A DNA stretch of 64,000 bases from Meridianimaribacter flavus (GTDB taxonomy: Bacteria > Bacteroidota > Bacteroidia > Flavobacteriales > Flavobacteriaceae): positions 1-64,000 of the forward strand of contig NZ_SOQZ01000008.1 in NCBI RefSeq assembly GCF_004366715.1, in the 5' to 3' direction. The notes under the pieces are model-generated. The model ran no database searches. It was given only the letters and a program-made list of their open reading frames with translations, and was not told the origin of the DNA. Shown in pieces: positions 52,980 to 60,985 of this stretch. Position 1 is the first letter of the stretch. Every line of letters begins with the position of its first letter. Position numbers and translations under genes: made by a program.

Positions 52980-54446
52980 TTAAAGAGAATGATGTTTGTT
53001 TATTAGTTCTGCAGCCAATTTCCCAGATATTAATGATGGTGGAACACCAGGTCCAGGAACGGTAAGTTGTCCAGTAAAATAAAGGTTGTTAACCTTTTTA
53101 CTTTTTAATTTAGGTCGTAAAAATGCAGTTTGTAATAGCGTATTGGCCATTCCATAGGCATTTCCTTTATAGGAGTTATATTCTGATATAAAATCATTCA
53201 CACAAAACGACTCTTTAAAAAGAATATCTTCTTTAACCGATTGAGAAGTTAATGCTTCAAATCGATTGATAATTTTATCAAAATAACTACTTCGTAACGC
53301 TTCGGTATCCTCAAGCCCTGGAGCTAAAGGTATTAAAAAAATTCCAGCTTCTTTATCATTAGGAGCAGTAGAATTATCAGTTATTGAAGGAAAACTAGCA
53401 TAGAATAAAGGTTTTTCTGGCCATTTAGGGTTATCATAAATAGCTTCGGCATGTGTGTCAAAGTCCACATCAAAAAACAAAGTATGATGATTTACATTTT
53501 TTAGTTTTTTATTAAACCCAACATAAAATAGGAGTGAAGAAGGAGCAAAAGTCTTTTTGGTCCAATAAGCTTCACTATATTGCCTATAGGATTCTTCAAG
53601 TAAAGTTTCGGTATGATGATAATCTGCACCACTTAAAACAATATCACAATTAATTATTTTGCTGCTGTTGGTAATAATGGTATTGGCTTTACCATTATCT
53701 ACGAAAATCTTTTGAATTGGGTTTTCAGTTTTAATAGTAACACCAAGTTCTTTTGCTAGTTTTTCAAGCGCTAATATTACTTGGTACATACCTCCTTTTG
53801 GATGAAAGGTGCCTAATCCAAAATCGGCATAATTCATAAAATTATAAAACGAAGGTGTGTCGCTTGGTTTAGCGCCTAAAAATAAAACAGGAAACTCTAG
53901 AATTTGTACTAAGCGTTTATTGCTAAATGCTTTTCTAACATCTTTTTTAATAGTACCAAAAAACTGATTTAATTTTTTAGCTGTTTGTAAATTCACAAGC
54001 TCTAGAGGAGAAACTCCAGGGTTATATACCAAATCCTTGATGGCAATATTGTAGTTGTCTTCGGCTTGTTGAATGAACTTTTTAAGTTTTTTAGAGCTTC
54101 CTGGTTCTTCTTTTTCAAATGCAATACAGATTTTATCTAAAGTATCTTCAATGGTGATAAAATCATTTTTCCCAAAATAAACACTATATGCAGGATTGAG
54201 CTTTTCTAATTGATAATAGTCTTTAGGATGCTTATTAAAATCGCTAAAAAAGCGTTCAAACACATCTGGCATCCAATACCATGTTGGACCAATATCAAAT
54301 GTAAAACCATCTTTTACATATTGTCTAGCTCGACCACCTATGGTCTTATTTTTTTCGTAAATGGTTACGTCATAACCATACTTAGCTAAGTAACATGACG
54401 CAGCCAAAGACGAAAACCCAGAACCTATAATTGCAACTTTTTTCAT
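52980..54446 (-). CDS. crtI: Phytoene desaturase CrtI
   Basis: 488 residues. N-terminal dinucleotide fold IGSGFSSLAASCYLAKYG then YEKNKTIGGRARQY, GPTWYWMP, and the C-terminal signature YFTGQLTVPGPGVPPSLISG for FAD. Introduces four double bonds into phytoene to give lycopene. First structural gene of the operon with its own promoter 45 bases from the regulator. Confidence 0.95.
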   Translation of the reverse strand: MKKVAIIGSGFSSLAASCYLAKYGYDVTIYEKNKTIGGRARQYVKDGFTFDIGPTWYWMPDVFERFFSDFNKHPKDYYQLEKLNPAYSVYFGKNDFITIEDTLDKICIAFEKEEPGSSKKLKKFIQQAEDNYNIAIKDLVYNPGVSPLELVNLQTAKKLNQFFGTIKKDVRKAFSNKRLVQILEFPVLFLGAKPSDTPSFYNFMNYADFGLGTFHPKGGMYQVILALEKLAKELGVTIKTENPIQKIFVDNGKANTIITNSSKIINCDIVLSGADYHHTETLLEESYRQYSEAYWTKKTFAPSSLLFYVGFNKKLKNVNHHTLFFDVDFDTHAEAIYDNPKWPEKPLFYASFPSITDNSTAPNDKEAGIFLIPLAPGLEDTEALRSSYFDKIINRFEALTSQSVKEDILFKESFCVNDFISEYNSYKGNAYGMANTLLQTAFLRPKLKSKKVNNLYFTGQLTVPGPGVPPSLISGKLAAELINKHHSL

Positions 54447-54449
54447 GAA

Positions 54450-54482
54450 TGTTTAACAAATATAAAAAAAGATTAAACAAAA
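54450..54482 (-). promoter_or_regulatory. crtI promoter with flanking inverted repeat
   Basis: TATATTTG (-7 type, on minus at 54457-54464) lies between TGTTTAA (54450-54456) and TTAAACA (54473-54479), a 7-bp inverted repeat. A nearby TTTTG is only 13 bases from the -7, shorter than usual. Candidate operator of the adjacent MerR regulator. Confidence 0.45.
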
Positions 54483-54491
54483 TAAAAATAT

Positions 54492-55385
54492 TTATATTGA
54501 GTCTACTAAATTTTTAATGGAAGTGTAGCGTTTAATCTTTTTATTAATTGATGATTCGTCTATTTCTAAAGCTAATCTCCCTAAGATATGTAATTTGTTT
54601 TCTTTTTTTAATAATGTATTGTAAAAAGAATTGAGATAATTATCAATATTATCTGTATCAGGTTTTATTGTAAAATAGCTTATAAAGTCTACATGATCAT
54701 AATGAGTCAGTAAATCTTCAAGACTTTTGCTTGGTACGCTTGCACCTAAATAGATAGTTTGATAACCTAATTTTGTAAGTTCAAAATTTACAAACTGTAA
54801 ACCAAGTTCATGGATTTCATTTTCAGGAAGAAATAAAGCATAAACTCTGTCATGTTTTTTTATTTCAGCAGTTTGAAATTGCTCAGTATTAACTAATATT
54901 TTCTGCTTTATCAGTTCAGAAATAAAATGTTCTTGTGCAGGAGTTATTGTATTGGTTTGCCATAGAAAACCAATTTCTTCTAATAAAGGAATAAATACTT
55001 CATAGAAAATTTCTGAAAACGTTTTTTCTTCTTCTAAATTCTTAAATGTATTAATGAAAAGAGCTTTGTCAAAGTTTAGTGCAGCTATCTTAAAAGTATT
55101 TAAAAGATGGTTTTCATTAGAAGAGATTGCAAGTTCCTTTGCTTTTTCAATAATTTCTTCAGGAGTTAGTTTTGCAATTTTTGAAATCTTTAAACCATTA
55201 TTGTAAAGAGCAGTAATGTTTAAAAGCTTTTGTAGGCTTTCAATACTGTAAGTTCTAATATTAGTTTCAGTACGGTTGGGAGCTAATAGGTTGTAGCGTT
55301 TTTCCCAAATACGTATTGTGTGTGCCTTGATACCCGAAAGGTGTTCAAGGTCTTTGATACTGAATTCGTTTTTAATGTTGTTCAT
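54492..55385 (-). CDS. CarH/LitR-type MerR regulator with B12-binding domain
   Basis: 297 residues. Residues ~7-70 are a MerR winged helix (FSIKDLEHLSGIKAHTIRIW). Residues ~95-170 are the four-helix cap with W142 followed after nine residues by E152-H153, the Wx9EH signature above the cobalamin. ENEIHELG gives E190, H192 and G195, the ExHxxG motif whose His binds cobalt. The later GG motif is changed (HILGRLAL). In Thermus and Myxococcus CarH, adenosylcobalamin plus light releases repression of carotenoid genes. Here it lies directly upstream of crtI. Confidence 0.9.
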   Translation of the reverse strand: MNNIKNEFSIKDLEHLSGIKAHTIRIWEKRYNLLAPNRTETNIRTYSIESLQKLLNITALYNNGLKISKIAKLTPEEIIEKAKELAISSNENHLLNTFKIAALNFDKALFINTFKNLEEEKTFSEIFYEVFIPLLEEIGFLWQTNTITPAQEHFISELIKQKILVNTEQFQTAEIKKHDRVYALFLPENEIHELGLQFVNFELTKLGYQTIYLGASVPSKSLEDLLTHYDHVDFISYFTIKPDTDNIDNYLNSFYNTLLKKENKLHILGRLALEIDESSINKKIKRYTSIKNLVDSI

Positions 55386-55402
55386 CTTTTACTTAAAAAA
55401 AC

Positions 55403-55414
55403 TAAACAAAATTA
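55403..55414 (-). promoter_or_regulatory. Promoter of the CarH-like regulator
   Basis: TAATTTTG (-7 type) on minus at 55407-55414. It overlaps the 10-mer TAAACAAAAT (plus, 55403-55412), which also occurs in the crtI promoter (54474-54483), suggesting shared control. Confidence 0.45.
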
Positions 55415-55438
55415 ATAAAAAAGAAGTAATTTAAAAAG

Positions 55439-55524
55439 TGCGCACGAGAAGACTCGAACTTCCACGACCAAAAACGGTCATTAGGCCCTCAACCTAACGC
55501 GTCTACCAATTCCGCCACGTGCGC
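55439..55524 (-). tRNA. tRNA-Leu(GAG)
   Basis: 86 nt class II tRNA with long variable arm. Acceptor GCGCACG/CGTGCGC; anticodon loop TTGAGGG between TTAGG/CCTAA gives GAG. Discriminator A; CCA is not encoded. Confidence 0.96.
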
Positions 55525-55545
55525 AAAAATGAAGTGTTCAAAAAT

Positions 55546-55580
55546 AAAAAAAGTTAAGCATTTCGCTTAACTTTTTTTTT
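55546..55580 (-). terminator. Terminator between tRNA-Lys and tRNA-Leu
   Basis: AAGTTAAGC (55551-55559), loop ATTTC, GCTTAACTT (55565-55573), with A-run and T-run extending the stem. On minus it ends tRNA-Lys transcription before tRNA-Leu. Confidence 0.8.
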
Positions 55581-55582
55581 AG

Positions 55583-55655
55583 TGACTTGGCTGGGGCTCG
55601 AACCCAGGACCCTCTCCTTAAAAGGGAGATGCTCTACCAACTGAGCTACCAAGTC
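55583..55655 (-). tRNA. tRNA-Lys(TTT)
   Basis: 73 nt. Acceptor GACTTGG/CCAAGTC, discriminator A; anticodon loop CTTTTAA gives TTT; T loop TTCGAGC. CCA not encoded. Confidence 0.97.
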
Positions 55656-55680
55656 TGCCGTGTTTCTCTTAACGAGGGTG

Positions 55681-55711
55681 CAAATATAAAACGATTAATT
55701 TATTTTCCAAA
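55681..55711 (-). promoter_or_regulatory. Promoter of tRNA-Lys
   Basis: On minus: TTTG (55708-55711), 19-base spacer, TATATTTG (55681-55688). Exact consensus; 25 bases upstream of the tRNA. Confidence 0.75.
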
Positions 55712-55786
55712 CCCTTTTTTAGATAAATTTTCGTTTTTTTGCATTTCATAATCTTATGGATTTAATAATCAATTTATAACGTAAAA

Positions 55787-56308
55787 ATGAATTTTTTTTT
55801 AATTGGATATATGGGCTCTGGAAAGTCTACTATTGGAAGCAAACTTGCACAAGTTTTAGACTATAATTTTATAGATTTTGATGATTATATTCAATTCAAG
55901 GAAAAAAAGACTATTTCTGAAATTTTTCAATCTAAAGGAGAAATTTATTTTAGAAAAATTGAAAACATATATTTAAAGGAGTTAATAGAAGACACGACAA
56001 ATACTATTATTTCTCTAGGAGGAGGAACTCCGTGTTATGGAAATAACATTGAGCTTATAAAAGCTTCTAAACACGCGAAGAGTATTTATTTAAAGGCGTC
56101 TATACCTGTTTTAACTGAGCGATTATTTAATGAAAAGGGAAAACGACCTTTAATTGCTCATATTGATTCAAAAGAAGAGATGGTAGAGTTTATAGGTAAG
56201 CATTTATTTGAGCGAACTAATTATTACAATCAATCTGACGCTACAATCCTTACTGATAATAAATCAATAGAAGAAATAACTGAAAAAATTATACTAGAGC
56301 TATTTTAA
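55787..56308 (+). CDS. aroK: Shikimate kinase AroK
   Basis: 173 residues. P-loop GYMGSGKST at the N-terminus, FIDFDDYI for the shikimate Asp, GGGTPC and the lid region GKRPL are conserved. Phosphorylates shikimate in the chorismate pathway. Its last 9 bases overlap the convergent phosphoribosyltransferase. Confidence 0.95.
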   Translation: MNFFLIGYMGSGKSTIGSKLAQVLDYNFIDFDDYIQFKEKKTISEIFQSKGEIYFRKIENIYLKELIEDTTNTIISLGGGTPCYGNNIELIKASKHAKSIYLKASIPVLTERLFNEKGKRPLIAHIDSKEEMVEFIGKHLFERTNYYNQSDATILTDNKSIEEITEKIILELF

Positions 56309-56803
56309 ATACGCTTCAAAGTTTTTTCCATCAAGTACAACTTCAACATGCTCTTTTAGAGAAGTAGATAAAGAAATACCTTTAAAATCAGCTTTTACAG
56401 GAAACTTCTTATGGTTTCGGTTAACAAGAACAGCAGTTTTAAATTGCTTTAATGGCACGTTTAAAAAATGTTTAACACCATAAATAAGTGTGCTTCCAGA
56501 GTTTAAAACATCATCAATAAGAATGATAGATTTATTGGTGTATTCTTCTTCTGAAAGAGATGTTTTTATTTCTGATAACGGATTTTTTTTATCGACAACA
56601 ACTTTACATAAAGTAGATTTTATATCAGAAATTTTATCAAGATTCGTCTTGAGCTTTTTTGCTAATAAATATCCATTAGTATCAATACCAGCCAAAATAA
56701 TTTCAGATTCATTTACATTGCTTTCGTAAATTTGATAAGCAATACGTCTTATTTTATGTAAAATTTCTTGATGTGTTAGTATTGTATTTTTAGTGGCTGT
56801 CAT
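56300..56803 (-). CDS. Phosphoribosyltransferase-domain protein
   Basis: 167 residues. The PRPP-binding motif SIILIDDVLNSGSTLIYG is clear. Overall it resembles PyrR/hypoxanthine-type type I phosphoribosyltransferases (RIAYQIYESN at the N-terminus), but the specific substrate or a regulatory role cannot be decided. It lies between hslR and aroK; 42 bases after hslR's stop, probably one transcript. Confidence 0.88.
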   Translation of the reverse strand: MTATKNTILTHQEILHKIRRIAYQIYESNVNESEIILAGIDTNGYLLAKKLKTNLDKISDIKSTLCKVVVDKKNPLSEIKTSLSEEEYTNKSIILIDDVLNSGSTLIYGVKHFLNVPLKQFKTAVLVNRNHKKFPVKADFKGISLSTSLKEHVEVVLDGKNFEAYLK

Positions 56804-56845
56804 TTGTAATAGTGTTTTTTCAAAGATAAAGGAGAATTTTCAATA

Positions 56846-57217
56846 CTATTCATTTTCGTCATAAAAATCATCAATATCGCGTCTATCTTTTTTAGTAGGT
56901 CTTCCTGTACCTTTTTTACGGTAATAATCCTTAGAATATTTAAGTAGTTCTTGAGCTTCAAAGGCTTCTTTGGGTGTTGTATCAGTTCTATAAATGTCAA
57001 CTAACTTAGCTCCAACTCTGTTAGGAGGTATATCGTTAACTGTTAATTGATAGTTGATTTGATTTTTTCGCAATTCAATTTTATCACCTATATAAACTTC
57101 TCTACTGGGTTTTACTACTTGATCATTTACTTTAATATGACCTTTTTTACATGCTTGTGTTGCAATGCTTCGGGTTTTGTAATATCTAACACTCCACAAG
57201 AATTTGTCTATCCGCAT
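56846..57217 (-). CDS. S4-domain RNA-binding protein, HslR (Hsp15) family
   Basis: 123 residues. The S4 motif occupies residues 1-60 (MRIDKFLWSVRYYKTRSIAT, KGHIKVN, VYIGDKIEL). A basic tail (RKKGTGRPTKKDRRD) follows. Hsp15 binds 50S subunits carrying stalled peptide. A TATTTTTG -7-type element lies at 57252-57259. Confidence 0.92.
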   Translation of the reverse strand: MRIDKFLWSVRYYKTRSIATQACKKGHIKVNDQVVKPSREVYIGDKIELRKNQINYQLTVNDIPPNRVGAKLVDIYRTDTTPKEAFEAQELLKYSKDYYRKKGTGRPTKKDRRDIDDFYDENE

Positions 57218-57354
57218 ATTAAAAATATAAAAACTACGTTAATGTTGTTGTACAAAAATATTATAATATTGTATCTTGCGCTAATAAAAATGAGCAATAT
57301 AAATTCAGGCAAGAGGTCTTGTTTTTGAATTGATGAAAGAAAAATTTACTATTT

Positions 57355-58299
57355 ATGAAAATTAAAAATTACTGTGCTTTACTTCTAGTTCTGGTTTTAG
57401 GTTTTACATCGTGTAAAAAAGATGATGATAATGGTTCTACATTTGTTGAACGAGATAGAACAGAACAACAAGTTGCCGATAGAGATTCCTTGCTAGGGTA
57501 TTTTGAAACTCATTACTATAATTCTTCAATGTTTGAGACTCCTGGAGATTATTCAATTTCTGATATAGAAATTTCTGAATTACCTATGGACGAAAATGGA
57601 AATTATTTAGAAATGCCTGATCCAGAAAACAATACTATGCTAAGTGACCCTGGAGTAATTGAAGTACACACAACAACTTTTGCTGATGTAGAGTATGAAT
57701 ATTATATACTTAGGTTAAACCAAGGAGGAGGAGATGCTCCAAATTTTTGTGATGATGTAAGGGTAAACTATTCTGGTAATATGCAAGATGGAGATGTTTT
57801 TGATAGTACTGTAAACCCTACTCAATTAGATTTAGTTAACTTAATTCCTGGATGGAGAAGAGTAATGCCACAATTTAATACAGCTAGTTCTTTTGTTATA
57901 AATGGAGATGGAACTGTAACGTATTCAGACTACGGTTTGGGAGTTATGTTTTTACCTTCAGGATTAGCCTATTTTTCTTCACCACCATTTGGTGTGAATT
58001 CTTATTCTAATTTAATATTTAAGTTTGCGTTATACCAAACTGAAATTAATGACCATGACGAAGATGGAGTACCAACTTATTTAGAGGACTTAGATAACGA
58101 CGAAGATATTTTTGATGAAGACACTGATGAAGATGATATTCCTAACTATTTAGATATTGATGATGATGGTGATGGTGTGTTAACGATATATGAGGATATT
58201 GATAATGATGGAGACCCAACTAATGATGATACTGATGGAGACGGAATTCCAAATTATTTAGATGAAGATTCAACAGAATCCAATCAAGATGAAGACTAA
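57355..58299 (+). CDS. FKBP-type PPIase lipoprotein with Asp-rich calcium-type tail
   Basis: 314 residues, lipobox TSC (C21 in GFTSC). Residues ~130-228 match FKBP: DVRVNYSGNMQDGDVFDS, NLIPGWRRVMPQF, LPSGLAYF, LIFKFALYQ. The last ~80 residues are repeated Asp-rich units (DHDEDGVPTYLEDLDND, DDDGDGV, DTDGDGIPNYLDED) like thrombospondin type 3 calcium-binding repeats. The N-terminal ~100 residues are not recognised. A calcium-dependent periplasmic or surface foldase is inferred. Confidence 0.85.
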   Translation: MKIKNYCALLLVLVLGFTSCKKDDDNGSTFVERDRTEQQVADRDSLLGYFETHYYNSSMFETPGDYSISDIEISELPMDENGNYLEMPDPENNTMLSDPGVIEVHTTTFADVEYEYYILRLNQGGGDAPNFCDDVRVNYSGNMQDGDVFDSTVNPTQLDLVNLIPGWRRVMPQFNTASSFVINGDGTVTYSDYGLGVMFLPSGLAYFSSPPFGVNSYSNLIFKFALYQTEINDHDEDGVPTYLEDLDNDEDIFDEDTDEDDIPNYLDIDDDGDGVLTIYEDIDNDGDPTNDDTDGDGIPNYLDEDSTESNQDED

Positions 58300-58302
58300 C
58301 AA

Positions 58303-58333
58303 AAAAAAGCCGCTTTTTAAAGCGGCTTTTTTT
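58303..58333. terminator. Bidirectional terminator between FKBP and outer-membrane barrel genes
   Basis: AAAAAAGCCGCTTT/AAAGCGGCTTTTTT stem with T-run on both strands. It separates the convergent genes ending at 58299 and 58355. Confidence 0.92.
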
Positions 58334-58354
58334 ATAATCTATTTATTTTCTTTT

Positions 58355-58942
58355 TTATAGAATTAGTGATAAACTTAAGATAAGTTGATCAGGTCTGGTA
58401 TCAATTCTACTTACAACACCTTCTCCTAAATTGTTTCCAATAAATGTAGCTTCGTTATCACTAAAACCTCTTTCGTATCTTAGATCAATTCCAAACGATT
58501 GAAAGCTTAGTCCAATACCAAAGTTTAATCCAACTGAAAAGTCATCCTCAACTTCGCTAATGCTTATGCCATCAAACTCAGTATCCAAGATATATTGTAA
58601 TGATGGTCCACCAAAAACACTTACAGGTCCTAAAACTTTAACACCAAATAATAGAGGAGCGTCAATTTTCTGCATAGTGAAATCATCGCTATCGTAATCA
58701 CTTTTAGTACTAGTGTACATCAGCTCAGGTCTGAAGTAAAACTTGTTTCCAATTTTACCAAAAACACCAATATGATAACCTATGTTTCGGTCTGGGTGTT
58801 GTGCATTATCACCAATAGATTCAAAATAATCTCCATTGGCATTATAGTTTAGTCCACCTTTAAGACCAAAGCTGTTTCCGTCTTGAGCAAAAGATAAATT
58901 AATTGCAAATAACAGAATTGTAGTAATAACTAATTTTTTCAT
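58355..58942 (-). CDS. Outer-membrane beta-barrel protein (PorT-like)
   Basis: 195 residues with signal peptide ending LSFAQ/DGN. Alternating hydrophobic strands (FGLKGGLNYNANGD, FYFRPELMYT, SVGLNFGIGLSF, LILSLSLIL) predict an eight-stranded barrel ending in a hydrophobic C-terminal residue. Assigned to the broad 'outer membrane beta-barrel' group; cargo or partner unknown. Confidence 0.87.
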   Translation of the reverse strand: MKKLVITTILLFAINLSFAQDGNSFGLKGGLNYNANGDYFESIGDNAQHPDRNIGYHIGVFGKIGNKFYFRPELMYTSTKSDYDSDDFTMQKIDAPLLFGVKVLGPVSVFGGPSLQYILDTEFDGISISEVEDDFSVGLNFGIGLSFQSFGIDLRYERGFSDNEATFIGNNLGEGVVSRIDTRPDQLILSLSLIL

Positions 58943-58996
58943 AATATTCGTTTTTTAGATTTGGATTATAGTATCAAAAACGTTGCCAAACGAATA

Positions 58997-59950
58997 TTAT
59001 TTTCTTTTCATTACTTTTTCAACAGCATTTATAATAGCAGAACTGTTAAGTCCATATTTGTCCATTAGTTGTGCTGGTGTACCAGATTCACCAAAAGTAT
59101 CTTGAGTAGCAATAAACTCTTGAGGAGTAGGTTCGTTTTCAGCTAAAACTCTAGCTACACTCTCTCCTAAACCACCTAAATAGTTGTGTTCTTCAGCAGT
59201 TACAATGCATTTAGTTTTTGCAACTGAATCTAATATTGCTTTTTCGTCAAGAGGTTTTATGGTATGAATATTAATAACTTCAGCCTTGATACCTTTTTCA
59301 AAAAGCGCTTTTGAAGCTTCTAATGCTTCCCAAACTAAATGTCCTGTAGCAACAATAGTTACATCGCTTCCTTCAGTAAGATGAATAGCTTTCCCTATTT
59401 CAAATTTTTGGTCTTCAGACATAAACACAGGAACTGAAGGTCTACCAAAACGAAGGTAAACAGGTCCATCATGTTCTGCAATAGCTATAGTAGCAGCTTT
59501 GGTTTGGTTATAGTCACATGGATTTATAACTGTCATTCCTGGAAGCATTTTCATTAACCCAATGTCTTCTAGTATTTGATGTGTTGCTCCATCTTCGCCT
59601 AATGTTAAACCTGCATGCGATGCGCATATTTTTACATTTTTACCAGAATAAGCTATAGATTGACGAATTTGATCGTAAACTCTTCCTGTTGAGAAATTAG
59701 CAAAAGTACCAGTAAAAGGAATTTTCCCACCAATAGTTAATCCTGCTGCAATACCCATCATGTTAGCTTCAGCAATTCCTACTTGGAAAAAACGCTCAGG
59801 ATTTTCCTTAATAAATTGATCCATTTTTAACGAACCAATTAAATCTGCACAAAGTGCAACAACGTTTGGATTTGTTCTACCTAACTCTGCTAGTCCTGCT
59901 CCAAAACCACTTCTAGTATCTTTTTTTTCTGTGTATGTATATGTTTTCAT
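58997..59950 (-). CDS. Transketolase, C-terminal subunit
   Basis: 317 residues covering the PYR and C-terminal transketolase domains ([32 protein letters not shown]). It needs the N-terminal subunit 18 bases upstream for the complete enzyme of the pentose phosphate pathway. Distinguished from DXS by total split length. Confidence 0.92.
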   Translation of the reverse strand: MKTYTYTEKKDTRSGFGAGLAELGRTNPNVVALCADLIGSLKMDQFIKENPERFFQVGIAEANMMGIAAGLTIGGKIPFTGTFANFSTGRVYDQIRQSIAYSGKNVKICASHAGLTLGEDGATHQILEDIGLMKMLPGMTVINPCDYNQTKAATIAIAEHDGPVYLRFGRPSVPVFMSEDQKFEIGKAIHLTEGSDVTIVATGHLVWEALEASKALFEKGIKAEVINIHTIKPLDEKAILDSVAKTKCIVTAEEHNYLGGLGESVARVLAENEPTPQEFIATQDTFGESGTPAQLMDKYGLNSSAIINAVEKVMKRK

Positions 59951-59968
59951 TGTCTTAGTTGTTGCTGC

Positions 59969-60814
59969 TTAATAATCTCCTAAAGTTTCTGGGTTTTGTG
60001 CTAGTCCAATAGCTAACTGCTCATCGTTTGGTGCTTTACCATGCCACGCATGAGTGTGCATCATAAAATCAACACCATTACCCATTACAGTTTTTAGTAA
60101 AACGCATACTGGTTTTCCTTGTCCAGTTTTAGATTTTGCTTCAGCCATACCTTTTAATATAGCTTCAATATTATTTCCTTCTTCAATTTCTAAAACAGTC
60201 CACCCAAAAGCTTCAAATTTTTCTTTGACATTTCCCATTGGTAAAACGTCATCTGTAGAACCGTCAATTTGCTGACCGTTTAAGTCAATAGTAGCAATAA
60301 TATTGTCAACTTTGTTTCCTGATGCATACATTATAGCTTCCCAGTTTTGACCTTCTTGTAACTCGCCATCACCATGTAAACTGTATACTAAATGGTTGTC
60401 ATTATTTAATTTTTTTGCTTGTGCAGCACCAAGAGCAACGCTCATTCCTTGTCCTAAAGAACCTGATGCAATACGAACACCTGGTAAACCTTCGTGAGTG
60501 GTTGGGTGTCCTTGTAATCTAGAGTTGATTATTCTAAAAGTATTTAGCTCGTCTACAGGAAAGTAACCAGCTCTTGCTAATACGCTGTAATAAACAGGCG
60601 AAATATGACCGTTTGATAAGAAGAAAATATCTTCTCCAATACCATCCATATCAAAGGAGTCATTGGTTTCCATTATTTCATTATAAAGCGCTACAAAAAA
60701 TTCTGTACAGCCCAAAGAACCACCTGGATGCCCTGAGTTTACTTTATGTACCATCCGTAAAATGTCTCTACGAACCTGTGTTACTAAATCTTCTAGTTGT
60801 TGTGTGTTTGACAT
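59969..60814 (-). CDS. Transketolase, N-terminal subunit
   Basis: 281 residues from ATG 60814 (MSNTQQLEDLVTQ); the frame's upstream start overlaps the -7 box at 60842. TPP motif GDGELQEGQNWEA and HPGGSLG are conserved. Pairs with the next gene as a split transketolase. Confidence 0.93.
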   Translation of the reverse strand: MSNTQQLEDLVTQVRRDILRMVHKVNSGHPGGSLGCTEFFVALYNEIMETNDSFDMDGIGEDIFFLSNGHISPVYYSVLARAGYFPVDELNTFRIINSRLQGHPTTHEGLPGVRIASGSLGQGMSVALGAAQAKKLNNDNHLVYSLHGDGELQEGQNWEAIMYASGNKVDNIIATIDLNGQQIDGSTDDVLPMGNVKEKFEAFGWTVLEIEEGNNIEAILKGMAEAKSKTGQGKPVCVLLKTVMGNGVDFMMHTHAWHGKAPNDEQLAIGLAQNPETLGDY

Positions 60815-60841
60815 GTTTTTAATCTTAGTTTTTTCTTGATG

Positions 60842-60849
60842 CAAAAGTA
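60842..60849 (-). promoter_or_regulatory. -7 element of transketolase operon
   Basis: TACTTTTG on minus, 28 bases before the chosen ATG. No clear -33. Confidence 0.5.
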
Positions 60850-60956
60850 AAGTTTTATACAGATTAATAAAAAGACTTTATGAGCATTTATTAACCAAAA
60901 TGATGCTTTTGCTAACAATTTTGAATTTATTAAGAAGCACATCACATTTAGTTATT

Positions 60957-60964
60957 TATCTTTG
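60957..60964 (+). promoter_or_regulatory. -7 element of tgt operon
   Basis: TATCTTTG, 21 bases before the tgt ATG; no TTTG at the usual upstream distance. Confidence 0.5.
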
Positions 60965-60985
60965 CCAACTCATTGAGTAAAGCAT

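Noticed and set aside
50981-55385. Carotenoid operon as a recent horizontal acquisition
   Set aside because: No mobile genes, flanking repeats or base composition change are visible; flanking tRNAs are intact and not duplicated.
60814-60844. Longer N-terminus for transketolase N subunit
   Set aside because: The upstream start codon overlaps the -7 element TACTTTTG and the extra residues do not belong to the family.
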